The notes under the pieces: model-generated
The model's input: only the letters and a program-made list of their open reading frames with translations
What the model was told of the DNA's origin: nothing
Databases searched by the model: none
Position numbers and translations under genes: made by a program
In this document: positions 1-12,391 of the stretch, in pieces
How the letters are laid out: every line of letters starts with the position of its first letter
Position numbering within the stretch: position 1 is the first letter of the stretch
Assembly: GCA_021397835.1 (NCBI GenBank)
Contig: JAJFZO010000094.1
Location: forward strand, 9,400,001 to 9,464,000
Direction of reading: 5' to 3'
Source of the DNA: Moringa oleifera
Lineage: Eukaryota; Streptophyta; Magnoliopsida; Brassicales; Moringaceae
Length of the DNA: 64,000 bases

Positions 1-1752
1 CTCATGAGCCATCGTCCCCTGCAAAACAAATCTGTCAGATCCTTCTCCACATGTCTTCTGTGAAACCAAATCAACAGAAATATTACCATTTCCTGCAAAA
101 TTTTCCAGGACGCAGCAACAGCATATTAACACCTTTCCTAATCCTAATACGATATCGAAGCATATTAACACCTTGCACTTTATCAGTGAACTTGCAGCAT
201 TACAAGTTTAATATGTGCTCTGGGTTCCAAACAGATCATGTTCTAAGGACAAGGAGCATCTGAAAAGCTCCTTCCCTCATGATAGATTTCATGATACAGA
301 CAGCTTGGATACTAAATTCATAGAGGCTATCAATTATTGGCAGCAACAAGGAGAAGAGAAACAAAGAAGGGATTGAACCTTATATGGTTGTCGTACAGGC
401 ATATCTAGAACTTCAATTTGCTTGGAACTGGACACAGAGCTGTCGGCTGTGGAGAGCATTGAACCATACTCCTTTTCCATTCTTTCTAACAAAATCCCAT
501 TGGACAATCCCTCCATTTTCCTTCTCAGAATCTCCATCTGCATATCATTCCAATCAAATCCACTTCCAGGAAGTAACGAAACAACAGAATCAGGTAACTT
601 TTCCAAGTTTCCCTGGTCAGATAAGATTACTAAAACCTTTAAAAGTTATTAGAGAGAGTAATAATTACATTGCTGTCACTGTTTGACACAAAGCTCTGGT
701 AAACTTGGCAGCTTGTTCTGATTGACAAGCTTGCTTCTGCCATTTCTTGAATCTCTTTCACGCATATCACATCTGACATTCCTCCAAACTTCTCTAGTCT
801 TCTTTGGAGAAAAGAAGCTTGCTTATCAAAATTGCTACAATTCTTAACCTCTAACTCCTTAGCTCTTGGGCTTCTCTGCAACTTCTCCAGCTTCTCCACC
901 AAACAATTGATCTCTTGCTCCAAAACCATGCTCACATTCTTTCCTTCAGAAATTTTCTTTCTGCCCTATAAACGAATCAAAACAAACAATAATCAATTGA
1001 AAGTGGATAAATCTGAACTGGAAATCTTATTTCCTTTTTGGTAAAAAGGAACCATGTGGTTGAACTAGTAATCTCAGCAACATAAATTGGGCGTAAGAGC
1101 TAAACTCAGGTTTCTTCTCGTGCATTTTCTCCAAACCCGATAGAAACCCAAAACCAAGTCGCATTGGACCCATTTTTGAATTTTGTAGTGTTTACCACTT
1201 CATATTTCTTTCTTTGCCTACATTTTCTCAGCAAACAAACAGGCCAACCAGTATGAAATAGAACGAGAAAAGAAAAGAACTTACGGAGAGTAGAGTCTGA
1301 ACAGCATATCTGAGGATCCTCTCTATCTGCACTCTCCTCCTCTCCATCTTCTTCACTGCAATCTCTTTCTCCATCCTCAGCAGATTGCACTCTGCCCTCA
1401 ATATCTCAGCTTGAAACTTCCACTTCTCCTCCTCCACATCTACCATCCCACAGGCTCTTTCTTCTCTCTCTTCCACTCTGTCTCTCCTCCTATCCTCACT
1501 GAACTGGTCCACAGAACTCAGCACCACGACTGGCGCAGGAACCCCTCTGGCAAACGATCTTTCTTGATCAAAAAGTGTCTCCAATCTCCCTCTCCGGTCT
1601 TTCTGCGATGTGGGTTTCGCAGGAGGGCCCTTTGCCAGCTTCGTGCGAGGCCTGCGTGGCAAATGGAGGATTCGTGGTGTCGGTGCTGCTTGTGTGTACT
1701 GCCATCTTGGCCTCCTTCCCGCTGCTGCTGCTGTCGCGTACATTCTCTCCAT
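1..1752 (-). CDS. Coiled-coil plant protein, 5' part (runs off the left edge)
   Basis: Exons read on the minus strand: 1752-1285, 956-669, 612-379, and probably the first 18 bases of a fourth at 18-1. All junctions are in phase 0. Exon 1 ends at GTAAGT; exon 4 follows a TTTTGCAG acceptor. The visible ~336 residues start at MERMYATAAAA. A basic, proline-rich N-terminus is followed by LETLFDQERSF, then charged heptad-like stretches typical of coiled coil (EEKWKFQAEILRAECNLLRMEK, in part; LVEKLEKLQRS; LQRRLEKFGG) and a serine-rich EYGSMLSTADSSVSSSKQ segment. This matches the layout of plant proteins often annotated as USO1-like or golgin-like, whose conserved coiled-coil C-terminus lies further on; that part would be outside the window. 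No catalytic motif is seen and the function is unknown. If exon 3 does not splice, its frame closes with TAA at 334-336, giving 344 residues. Confidence 0.75.
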
Positions 1753-2520
1753 GCAAAACCAACCTGGCCTCCTTCAATCTCTGTTTTCTGGTCGCAGAAA
1801 TAAAGATTATGGGTTTCCTGTCGAGGTAGTAGCTTTGGGTTTTAGGTGTGTGTTACATAGGAGAAATTTAAGAACTTCCACGCAAAAATCAGAGGGCTTT
1901 GGTGAATCACATGAAAGCAGAGCCTTGAGTTTTAATTGCAACGGATAGCGACAGCCTGAGAGACGGAGAGAAGTGAGAGTTCATAATAATTGCTCGAACA
2001 CAAACTGCGCTACTTGTCTCTTTAAGGTTTGAAAAAAAAAAGAAAGTACAGATTTTACTCGAAAGCGTACAAAAGGGTAATTTTTTATTCCATTTGAAAC
2101 TGCAAAAAGCCGAAGGAAGATAAGAGCATACAAGTGGCTGTGATCGACTTGGCTTCAGATTACAGAACGAATCAAAATTTGTTGCCTTTTTAAGTTTTGA
2201 CAATCACGAGTTCGTCGATTTCTTTTTTCCTTTTATGGGTTCGGTAAAATGGCCGAGAGAGAGAGAGAGAGAGAGCAGGCGTGCAACCTCGTTAACAGGA
2301 AGTAACACAGAGTCAGGGATTTTCAAATGAAAGCTGTGTGCGTGTTTCTCTGTGTCCTCCTTCTGGGTAATTTATTTTCTTGGACATCGTTCTTTATCTG
2401 GAAAAGTGAGAAGGATTTGTGGCTCATACCTCTTCCGCCCTGTTTTTACCATATTGCCCTTGTAGTTCACCCCCTTCCCTCACAAGTCACAACCCCAAAG
2501 TAGAGGACATAAAGCTTTAA
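1753..2520. promoter_or_regulatory. Upstream region of the coiled-coil gene, with GA microsatellite
   Basis: No gene is visible. This is the 5' flank of the minus-strand coiled-coil gene starting at 1752. It holds a (GA)n run at 2255-2275, a type often found in plant promoters and 5' leaders. Short ORFs here on both strands have no recognisable similarity. Confidence 0.4.
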
Positions 2521-5500
2521 TTGGACATTAAATTTAAAATCAAGAAATCTCAATCCCAAAGAAACTCAGATTTAGATTGTCTATCTATTTTCCTGAAAAA
2601 TATTAAATATACAAAATTTTGAAATAATCTGAATTTAAATTATTGATATAAATTATATAAATATAAATAGTGATATTTCCAAGCGAACATGTTGAATATT
2701 TCAAAATAAGGATATAAATGCATGTTTGAAGAGAGGTCACGCATAACAAGGCGGGTGGTGAATCTGTGTCACTGACTCGGGCCACAGTCGGGCTGAGAGA
2801 GAACTACGTGCCGTTTAAGATCTGTTGTTAATATAAATTATAGTATTTAATGATGTGGCGTCGTTTTATGGATATTAATGTTCTAACACTGACACCCGCT
2901 CACCCTGTCATTCCTTCCGTAAGACTTTCAAAGATAGAAGACAAACAAAATATCTAACTGTAACCATACAAAAGTTTTTCTGTTAATTTGAAGTTATATT
3001 ATTATATTTTGAAAATATTATAATTAATTACATTAATCATATATTAATACCATTCAAATCAATGAAACATATTAATTTTTATTAAAAATGTTATTATAAT
3101 TTTACCAGATCAACATATAAAAATTCAAAATAATATTTTTACTTTAAATATTTTTTAATTTTAAAGTTTTTATTAAAATTAAAACTTTAAATTTTGTTTA
3201 AAAGTAAATATTTAACTGAAAAGAGTTAAAATTAAAATTTAAAATGCTATTTATTTAAATTTATAATTATTAATTTTATTACATTATTAAGTATAATTAA
3301 AAACTAAGATAAAAAATACAGAGCTTGGACAACTTCCCATGCGGATTCCCTGTCTGAAAAAATCTGAATCAGTGTTAAGGAGCAAGGACCACTCCCTTCA
3401 ACTCTAAATAAATATTTGAATTTGTTTAAAATAATAATTAAATGCTGTTGCTTTCGGCCACGTTAATCAATTAATCTTGAGTTTAGGAATTAAAGCAATA
3501 GTTGGATTATTTAAAATAACATGCCAATTAGAGAAAGGATTATGACCATTATATAAGAAAGATATTTCCATAAAATATGGCTTAGTGGCAATGCCACGTG
3601 ACAATTTTACCGTTGTGGAGCAGATTATGGGATTTTAAATTTGTTTCAAAACTCAATTATGGAATGTCAAACCTCCTTTCAATTTTGGCACGTGCATCTT
3701 GGCTACATGATTTTAATTTTGTATGCCACACTGATTTTAGAGTTATATAGATTAGCATATAATTTATTTTATAAATATATTTATAATTTTATTTTAAAAT
3801 TATATAAATTAACAAAATTTATATATAAGAAAATTTGACATTATAAAATTAAATATAAAATTTAAAAAAATTAAATTGTGTTTAAATTTTAATTTAGACA
3901 TCAAATTTTTATTAAATTGATTTTTATATAATATTTTGATTTAATTTAATTTAAATTTTAACTCATATGATTTATATAAAAATTAATGATATTTTTATTT
4001 ATTAAAATAATTTAAAAATAATTTTAAATTAAAAATTAAACTTATGTTAAGTGCGTCACTTGAATTTAAAATACAAAAGGTTCAAAATTTTGATAGAGTA
4101 ATTAAAAATATTTTAATATTAAAAATTCTGAAAATGTTTAATTTTTTATAATATATAAATTGAACTAAATTAAGCTTTATTTATAAAATTGAATCAATTA
4201 AAACATAATTAAAAATTAAAATGACGTCCATATCAAATAAAATTCAACATAAAAAGTTTTAAAATGTTAAATTAAGAGCTACTGACACATTTTTGAGATA
4301 CATTTTTTAATTATTTTAAAAGAAAAAAATAATAACAAGAAGACTCAAGTCAATGTTTTTTAATGTTTAAGTGGCATATAATATTTTCCGATAAAAATGA
4401 AGTGCAAATTTGTCATCTTGTAATTAATCTTATGTTCCTTGTCGGTCCTCCTAATCAAGTTGCATATCTACTAGTAAATGAAGATAAGAATAGTATGAGC
4501 ATCGATGCAAGTCCAACGAGACAATAGTAAGACTGGTAACGTTCCATTTGGTCATGCCAATTTGGAAAATTTAAATGCCCAATTTCAAATTTGCTTCGGG
4601 GATGCCATGCCATTATTTGTTAATCTAATTATCAACTTGTACTAAGAGGTCTTCTTCGTAATTAACTAAAATATACCTCCAATTGACACTTCCTATCTAA
4701 ATTTTTGATTATGTAAAATTTTTCAAAATATTTTTAATATAAAAAATATTAAATTTTTTATAGTGATAGTTTAAATATTTTAAATAAAATTTTTTTATAC
4801 AAAATTTTTATTTAAATATTTTAATTAAATTAAATAAAATATTTTTACATTTATTTTAAAATATATATTTATATAAAATATAAATATGAGCAAAGCATAT
4901 AAAAGCAGTTTAGAGTACAGCACAGTGTGATATGGTCACGTGAAGTTGATTTTGTGGTTAACATTGGGAAGGCGAGGGGCCATCCATCGGCGCCGTTTTC
5001 TTCGATTCCGCGAACCAATCGCCGATTTGCGGAGGACATTCGGTGGGTCATCTAGAAAATGATAATCTTGGGCAAAGACGACACAGTTCCATGTGGTCAA
5101 CCAGTGAGTGCTTCGAATTAGGACTATATAGGCAATAGAACAAAAGCAGGGGTGCAGGCCCAACTGTGGTCAGTGGTCTTCCCCTCCAGGCTCTAGCTTT
5201 ACTTTAATCAGAGTCACGTGGTGAAGGGCCTGACCGGCCTGTGAGCAATCAGCTTGCGCGACTTTAGTTTCCCTGTGACTGGGGCAGCCTCGTCCCATGC
5301 CAGGGGCGTGACCCGATAATTTTCCTCTTCGTTTCTATTTTAAAATCAACACATAAAAAACCAACACTCAGGAAAAAAAAAAAACACCTTCCATGGCAAC
5401 ACCTTCTCAGCCCTCAAACCATCATGGGTAAGACAACGATCTTTGGAGACTGAAAAATACATTCGTACAGTTGCTTCGGAAATTTGATAATGGGCAATTG

Positions 5501-5640
5501 AAAAAAAAGAAAAGAAAAAGAAGAAGTAAAATACAAAGTAAGAAAGAATAAGTAAAAGAAGTAAGACCTATTTTTAATATTAAAAATAGAGTTATTAATA
5601 TTTTAAGATTATACATTTTTTTTACATTTAAATTTGTATT
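2521..5640. other. AT-rich intergenic DNA with one GC-richer island
   Basis: No gene is seen. The sequence is dominated by A/T runs. A compositionally different island at about 4,920-5,340 carries two CACGTG G-boxes (4937-4942 and 5215-5220); another CACGTG lies at 3595-3600. No ORF longer than 75 codons occurs and none looks coding. Confidence 0.6.
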
Positions 5641-5649
5641 ATAAAATAT

Positions 5650-6222
5650 TATTAATTTAAAACTTTATTATTGTAAAATTATAGTTATCCTCAGGTTTAT
5701 CAATATTTAATACTAATACTTATTAAAATATATACATAAAATAATCAATATTTTACATTAATGCTCCTCAAATGTGCATGTCAATATTTTTTATATTAAT
5801 ATAATATTAAATTTTAATATGTTTTATTAAAATAAAAACTGTGATCTAATTATCATTGATGTATAAAAGTAAATATTTCAATGCATTTTTAATTTTTGTT
5901 GCTTATGATAATCTGATGGTTGGTAAAAGTATGATTAAGTTTAAAACTTTACTATTGTAATATTATGATATCTTTAAATTTATCAATATTTGCTACTAAT
6001 AATAATTATATATATGAATTAATAAATATCTACAATAATGCTTTGTAAATGTGCATTTTAATATTTTTTTATTAATATAAAATTAAATTTTAATATATTT
6101 CGTTAAAATAAAATTGTGATGTAATTATTAATGGCAGGTAAGGGTGTGGAATTTTGATACATTTTTAACTCTTATTTTTTTGTTTATCATAACAGTTTGA
6201 TAGTTGGTTAAATATGATATTG
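5650..6222. repeat. Direct tandem duplication, ~285-bp unit, two diverged copies
   Basis: Copy 1 runs from about 5,650 to 5,935 and copy 2 from about 5,936 to 6,222. Shared anchors in the same order are AAAACTTTA(T/C)TATTGTAA, TTTATCAATATTT followed by CTACTAAT-like sequence, AATGTGCAT, TAAATTTTAATAT, and TTGATAGTTGGT-like sequence at the ends. The copies differ by many substitutions and small indels, so the event is old. No coding potential is seen. Confidence 0.7.
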
Positions 6223-7851
6223 TTATTTCAAAATTTATTTATAATTTATTTGTTTTTATAATATTTATCTTAAAATATTAAAACATAAATTTATTAATAT
6301 AATTTAGTATAATTATTTGTTCATTTATGTTATTATAATTAATAATTATTTAATTTAAAATTTATTAAATATGTGAATGTAATTTTTAATTATTTTTGTA
6401 TTTTATCAAATTTATAATAAACTAAGTAATTATTAATTTATATTGATATTAATTTATGTATTATTATAATATTTTAAAAATATTAATATTTTATTTATAA
6501 TTACAATAATGATACATATATTTTATTCATAATTTCAAATTGGACCAGTAAAAATAATTATTTTTATTAAAATTTTATATTTTTGTTGAATTCTCAATAT
6601 GAGATTTTTATTTAAGATTTTCATTAATATTAACAGTTTTGTATACACATGTAATGTGTATTTGACTTTTACTTATATAATTATCTAAATATTCTTTTAA
6701 AATACTATCAGGATAAACAAAATATTTTTTCTTCTCATCAAATTTAACAAGAATATGTAAAAATAAATATTTAAATAAAATAAAAAATAATATTTTATTT
6801 ATTTTGGTAGTGTTTAAAGGGGTGTTAGAGTAATTACATAAATAAAAATCACATATATAATACGTATGTGCACAAAATCATTAATATCAACAAAAATTAT
6901 AAATATAAATCTAATAAAAAACATAAATTTCAAATAGATATAATTTTTTTAAAATGTTTCGATTTGAGAGTGTAAAAAAAGTAAGTTTTTCTCATATAAT
7001 TAACCTAATATTTTATAATTTATAATTTTTTTAAAAAATAAAAATATTGATAATTTTTATCTATACTATTTTAAAACTCACATTTAGTAAATCTTATTTT
7101 AAAAAATTGATCCTGATTTGATATTATTTTAAATGAAAAAAATATGTATATATATGGAATATTACTTTTTAATTTAAATTTAAAATTATATATTTAAAAA
7201 AATTATTATAATTTATCATAGTTTAAAAAATTTCAATTATGATTCTATTATCATTTTAACATAATAAGCTTTTATATTAATAATTATCACTGAAAAGTAT
7301 TTTCAAAGTTTTTATAATATTAGTGTACATAAAAGAATTATTTTTCCTAATATTTATGATTTAATTATTAATAAAACATAAGATAATAAACTTATGATGC
7401 ATTTTTACTTTTTAAATTTTTTATTAATTATAATATTTTGATTATTGAATTAAAGTATGATTCGTTTTAAAATATTAATAAATTTTACTTTAAAATATTT
7501 GAATTCAACATTGTTATAAACTTATCACCTCTTTTTAAGATGATTTACTTGAACAACTTGATTAAGAACAAATAAATAATCCTATTAAGAGAATGATTAC
7601 TCCAAGTAGAATCCTACTAAAAAAATAATTACTTAAAGTAAAATCATACTAAGAAAAGAATTAGTTTAAAGCAGAATCTTATTAGAATAAATATTAATTT
7701 AAAATAAAACCCTATTAGAAAAATGATTATAGTACAACTTTGAGTATATATAAGTCCATAGAATCTACATCTTTTTTATTTAAGTGTCTTTAGTAAATTC
7801 GTTGATGGACGTTTTGCATAATTTTAAGCAGAATCTCCTCGTGAAGACGAT
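6223..7851. other. AT-rich intergenic DNA
   Basis: Nothing gene-like is seen. The last ~300 bases hold diverged short repeats of the type 'CCTA(T/C)TAAGAAAA..AATTACTTNAAGTA' at about 7,580-7,730, just upstream of the F-box pseudogene. Confidence 0.5.
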
Positions 7852-8909
7852 ATGGGTGATCATCTTCTTTTTGACATGATGGAAGAAATCTTTGGGAGTT
7901 TACAAGTGAAATCTCTTTTGCGATTCAGGTGTGTAAACAAGACATGTTACGACCTCATAAATACTTTGCTTTTTGTTCACAAGCACTTGACACAAGGGTG
8001 TGAACAATCTAGGATTCTACTTCTTCATAGTATGACAGGTAAAAGTGACTTGACTGACATTATATGTGAAGAACAAGGTATTTTTCTCAAGGCAACTCTG
8101 GGTTTAAAGGTTAAAAATTCATATGATTACATTTTAGAGGGTTCTTGTAATGGATTGCTTTGCTTTGCAAAACATAATGATGATGGAGTTGCAGTTTTAA
8201 TGAATCCTCTTAGGCAAGAATCTTTTGTCTTACCACAGGCTACTGTTCCGTTTATATACTCCATCATAAGGAAGTACGGGTTGGGTTTTGTTCGTAAAAC
8301 TCATGAGTACAAGATCATTCATGTTTTTTACGAGCAAAACCATAAAAAGAAAAATTACAAAGAAGTGACTGAAGTATACACTTTGGGTACTAATTCATGG
8401 AGATCCATTAAAAGTTGCCCTCCTTATACTTTATATGGTAATTCTATGTTCGCAGATGGTACTCTTCATTGGTTTTGTCCCTTCCAGCATGAAGAACAAA
8501 TTATCAGTTTTGACATCGAGAAATAAGAGTATTACATGATCTCACATGCCGGAATTCGCATGCATCAGTTACTTAACTTAAGAGGATTTTTGGCTAGTGT
8601 CGACATTTCATCTTCTATGCAAATTATTATCTGGATATTAAATGATAGTTGTAACAAAAAAAGTTGGATTCAACAACACATAATCTTGATGAATGAGCCA
8701 ATTAATTTGGTCGATCATGTACATAAAAAAATTATAGGTTATTAGGAGAAGACGAAGTATTAATGAAGTGGTGCTTTGACAATTTTTTTTCTTATAATTT
8801 GAAAACTCCTCAATCACAAAATATTTCCGTACCAGATTTCTATCTTTATCCAGCAGTCATTTGTTTCACAGGAAGTATGATTTCACCCTTCTCGTACAAT
8901 ACAATTTGA
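7852..8909 (+). pseudogene. F-box/FBA-domain protein pseudogene
   Basis: The sequence from ATG 7852 encodes an N-terminal F-box (about residues 6-45, with VKSLLRFRCVNKTCYDLI) and an F-box-associated domain (EGSCNGLLCFA, a 'YGLGFVRKTHEYKIIHVF' strand, EVYTLGTNSWRSI, DGTLHWF). Such proteins are normally 350-400 residues and act as substrate adaptors of SCF ubiquitin ligases. Here an in-frame TAA at 8524-8526 stops the ORF after 224 residues. The same frame then continues with recognisable FBA sequence (LLNLRGFLASVD, IIIWILNDS) to a TAG at 8743-8745. A one-base shift at that point gives more family-like sequence (EVLMKW, YNLKTPQSQNI) ending with TGA at 8907-8909. Two independent lesions argue for a pseudogene. 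A truncated F-box product of 224 residues cannot be excluded. Confidence 0.85.
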
Positions 8910-10093
8910 TAGTGATAGAAAGTTTTTGGTTCTTGAAGTTTATTTTAGTTTCATTTATTTATGTTAAGTCGGTAGGTTACTATGATCATATTCTTAAATT
9001 TGATTTAGGTCTAACAAGTTATATATGTTCTTGTTAGTTTTATTTTTGTTTTTTAGGCTTATTTTGAATAATGTAATTTTTATTTTATGTATAGAAAATA
9101 CTGCAACATTAAAACTTTTGAAAAAAAGCTGTGTTGTTGTTGTTGTAGTTTTATTCAAATATAGATATGAATTAATTTTATATCCATGTGTCGTATAAAT
9201 TTTTGTGATTTCAATATAAAATTAATTGAAAAAGTAAACTTGATTTGAAATAGTATTTATAGATATTTGAATATATCAATCAACTTTAATCTAAACAATT
9301 TAAAATTCAACGATACTCTAAAAAGGCAAACTTGATTTGAATATGAAGTAGATTAAATATCGTCTTGAACTACTTATTTTCATATATTTGAAGATATCAA
9401 TTGCCTTGCTTTTTAATTTTTAATTTAAAGATATAGGAACTTATGATGTTTATTCATATAATCAAATAAATTTAGATTTTTAATAAATGATAAATTAAAA
9501 TTTGATTTAAGTGAAATGGTTCAAATAATCATGAATAATTAGTGATAGTTTTATTGTCAAAATAATTAAAAAAATTAATTAAAAGAATGAAATTAATCTT
9601 TTAAATTGAAACAATTTTTAACTTACAAAATATTTTTATGAAATTTTAAATTTTAATAGAACTGAAGGAATATGTTTTCAACTTTTATTTTTTTATGATA
9701 ATAACTCAAATATTTTTTTACATATACAAAATAATATTTTTAATTTAAATATTTTTTATTTTTAATTTTCTTAATAATAATAAATTTGATTTAAATTATC
9801 ATATCAATATTTAATTAATAAACGTTTAAATATTATAATTTATTTGATAAAAATAAATAAATACACGAACTTTACATAACTTTTACCCTTAATTTCATCA
9901 TGGCTCTTTATAGTTATTCTTGTAATTGTGAAGAAGAACATTTGGTTACAAGAATTAGGACGCCTAGTCCATGTCCCTTGAATCTGCTCTTCTTAGGCCC
10001 AAGTACCCGTCTGTAGACAAACAGGCTTGAGTGGAAGCCAAACCTGTTCATGTAATGAATTTCTATGTAAAAAGGGCAGCCTCAATCACCAAG
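8910..10093. other. Intergenic DNA between F-box pseudogene and tRNA
   Basis: AT-rich up to about 9,890, then of ordinary composition. No ORF, RNA gene or clear repeat is seen. Confidence 0.5.
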
Positions 10094-10164
10094 GCACCAG
10101 TGGTCTAGTGGTAGAATAGTACCCTGCCACGGTACAGACCCGGGTTCGATTCCCGGCTGGTGCA
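10094..10164 (+). tRNA. tRNA-Gly (anticodon GCC)
   Basis: A 71-base cloverleaf. The acceptor arms GCACCAG (10094-10100) and CTGGTGC (10157-10163) pair fully, with discriminator A at 10164. The anticodon stem GTACC/GGTAC closes the loop CTGCCAC with GCC at 10126-10128. The T arm contains the B-box GGTTCGATTCC and the D arm the A-box TGGTCTAGTGG. There is no intron and no encoded CCA, as expected for a nuclear gene. It reads GGC/GGU glycine codons. T-rich runs that could stop Pol III lie only about 95-110 bases downstream (10259-10273). Confidence 0.97.
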
Positions 10165-10576
10165 ACCGAGCTGTGAGGACGCCTGCGCTCCCTTTGATGG
10201 TGGGTCCATCATAACCGTCTGATCCATCAGACGAAATCGAGTGCTTCTGAGCTTTGTGTCTTTTTCCTTTTTATCGGTGGAACACACTTTAGCGAGAGTT
10301 TATGTGCCGGAATTTTTTAAAAGAAAATATTTTTATTTTTTTTGAAAAATTTAAAGAAACAACAATTTCGAGAAAATTAAGTTTGTTAGATCAGAACATC
10401 AAAGTTTAGAAAATGAGATATGTGAATGCTAATATTTTAAAATTATTAATATCTCGTTCCCGAAACAAAAAATAAACTTTTTCCCTTGAGAAAAGGGGAG
10501 AAGAAAAATTTATCGTTCCATAGACAGTGCGGAAAAGAGTTTATAGATCATTATCTCGGTCTAGTAACCCGCCTCA

Positions 10577-10620
10577 AAACCCTAAGTTCCCAATGCCCTC
10601 ATTTCGTATACATATATAAG
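10577..10620 (+). promoter_or_regulatory. RPS2 promoter: telo-box and TATA box
   Basis: A telo-box AAACCCTAA lies at 10577-10585 and a TATATAAG box at 10613-10620, about 115 bases before the ATG. A pyrimidine-rich stretch (TTCTTCTTCTCTGTCTCTT) at about 10,640-10,659 fits the transcription start of a ribosomal-protein mRNA. Telo-boxes are common in promoters of plant translation genes. Confidence 0.65.
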
Positions 10621-10732
10621 GACCTTGCACGCCGTCTTGGTTCTTCTTCTCTGTCTCTTAGAAACAAGTGTAAGCCCTTTCTCCCGAATCTCTCTCACCA
10701 CAAGCCCTAAACCCACCAACAAACAACCGAGC

Positions 10733-12391
10733 ATGGCAGACAGAGGTGCAGGAGGTGACAGGGGTGCTTTCAGGCGCGGGTTCGGTGGAGGCCGTGGTGG
10801 TCGTGGTGGCGGTCGCCGCCGAGCACGCAAGGAGGAGGAAGAGAAGTGGGTTCCAGTTACCAAGTTGGGTCGTCTCGTTAGGGAAGGAAAGATCCGTTCC
10901 TTGGAGCAAATCTATCTCCACTCCCTTCCTATCAAGGAGTACCAGATCATCGACCAACTGGTAGGTCCCTCCCTCAAGGACGAGGTCATGAAGATCACCC
11001 CGGTCCAGAAACAGACCCGTGCCGGACAAAGGACCCGGTTCAAGGCCTTCGTGGTTGTCGGTGATGGCAACGGACACGTGGGTTTGGGTGTCAAGTGCTC
11101 GAAGGAAGTTGCCACCGCCATCAGGGGCGCTATTATTCTGGCCAAGTTGTCTGTGGTCCCCGTTAGGAGAGGATACTGGGGGAACAAGATCGGCAAGCCC
11201 CATACAGTGCCATGTAAGGTCACGGGCAAGTGTGGGTCTGTCACTGTCAGGATGGTGCCCGCCCCGAGAGGTGCAGGAATCGTGGCTGCTCGGGTGCCCA
11301 AGAAGGTGCTTCAGTTTGCTGGCATTGAGGATGTGTTTACCTCCTCCAGGGGTTCCACTAAGACTCTTGGGAACTTTGTCAAGGTATTACCTTATATTCT
11401 ATAACGGTTGCATCTTCCTTTTCATGTTTCATGATTCCTGCAAAATCGGCACGAGGCTTTGTGTTTATATTTGATTTTAGCTTTGGCCAAGTTCCGGATT
11501 GGATTTTTCCAAATATAGTGGTATATCTAATCTCTGATTTTATTTTATCCCTTGTTATTTGATACATTTAGAATGAGTTTTATGTTAGATTTTACCTATA
11601 TGTTATTTTCCAGTTTAAATTATGCAAACCTGAATGTTGCTTAGTTTCAGTGCCTCAGGAATGTATGATAGAATTTTGTGCTAGCGTTGGTTTTTTAAGT
11701 TGTCTTTCAATACATGGTCATGTTCTTTTCCTACTTGGAGAGGATGAATGGTCTCATCTGAATTTACATAGGTGGGGTTTTTTCTTACTTGGCGAGGATG
11801 AATGGTCTGATCTTTATTGCAGGAAGTTTCCTTTTGAGTTGCTCTATTTGATTTCTTCTTGTGAGATAGAAGTTAATTTTCCTTCAACATTTGTTGTGAT
11901 AGCTAGTGGTTCTTATACTTGATGTCAAAAGCCTCTTGTTTTCATGGGAAATATACTTGGTCTATTAAGTCTCAGTTACTTGGTTGAGAGCCAAGGGTTA
12001 TCATTTAACTTGACCAGGGAAGGCTTAGTGAGCCCGGATATACGTATGTATATTCATTTTGGGCTGTTAGTATAGGGTCCTGGTCCAACATTGAAAGCCC
12101 TCACTTTTATAGTTGGTTCTTTTTGAGGATGATCCTTTCATGTGGTATGAATTTTAGTCATCCTGTTTTGCTTATTTATGAATGTTATGCATTGAGATCT
12201 GATCACGCATACCTTGCATAATATGAATGCAGGCTACTTTTGATTGTCTCATGAAGACCTACGGTTTCTTGACTCCTGACTTCTGGAGAGAGACCCGGTT
12301 CTCAAACTCTCCCTTTCAAGAGTACACTGATTTGTTGGCTAAGCCAACTAAGGCCATTATTCCGGAAGACATAGAGAAAGTTGAAGCCTGA
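10733..12391 (+). CDS. RPS2: 40S ribosomal protein S2 (uS5)
   Basis: Two exons: 10733-11383 and 12233-12391, joined in phase 0 (AAG|GTATTA donor, TGAATGCAG acceptor). The product has 269 residues, the usual length for plant uS5. An N-terminal Gly/Arg-rich tail ([19 protein letters not shown], about residues 15-33) is typical of the eukaryotic protein. The S5 double-stranded-RNA-binding domain follows ([19 protein letters not shown], in part) and then the S5 C-terminal domain ([19 protein letters not shown]). The protein sits in the small subunit near the mRNA entry tunnel and contributes to decoding accuracy. I chose ATG 10733 because MADRG is the family start; an upstream in-frame extension is only possible from non-family sequence. 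The promoter has a telo-box and TATA box. The 849-base intron contains a 53-base-period duplication. Confidence 0.97.
11726..11813 (+). repeat. Small tandem duplication in the RPS2 intron
   Basis: The segment at 11726-11760 recurs at 11779-11813. Both contain TACTTGG(A/C)GAGGATGAATGG followed by TCT(C/G)ATCT. The period is 53 bases. The repeat leaves a misleading 90-codon open frame inside the intron. Confidence 0.8.

Noticed and set aside
10658..11301. Long open frames antisense to RPS2 (181 and 129 codons)
   Set aside because: They are shadows of the strongly biased RPS2 exon; the plus-strand frame is an unmistakable ribosomal protein.
11650..11922. 90-codon plus-strand frame in the RPS2 intron
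   Set aside because: It is produced partly by the 53-base duplication and lies between valid splice sites.
11726..12200. Intronic box C/D snoRNA in RPS2
   Set aside because: GATGA-like strings occur, but I found no properly spaced C and D boxes with a terminal stem.
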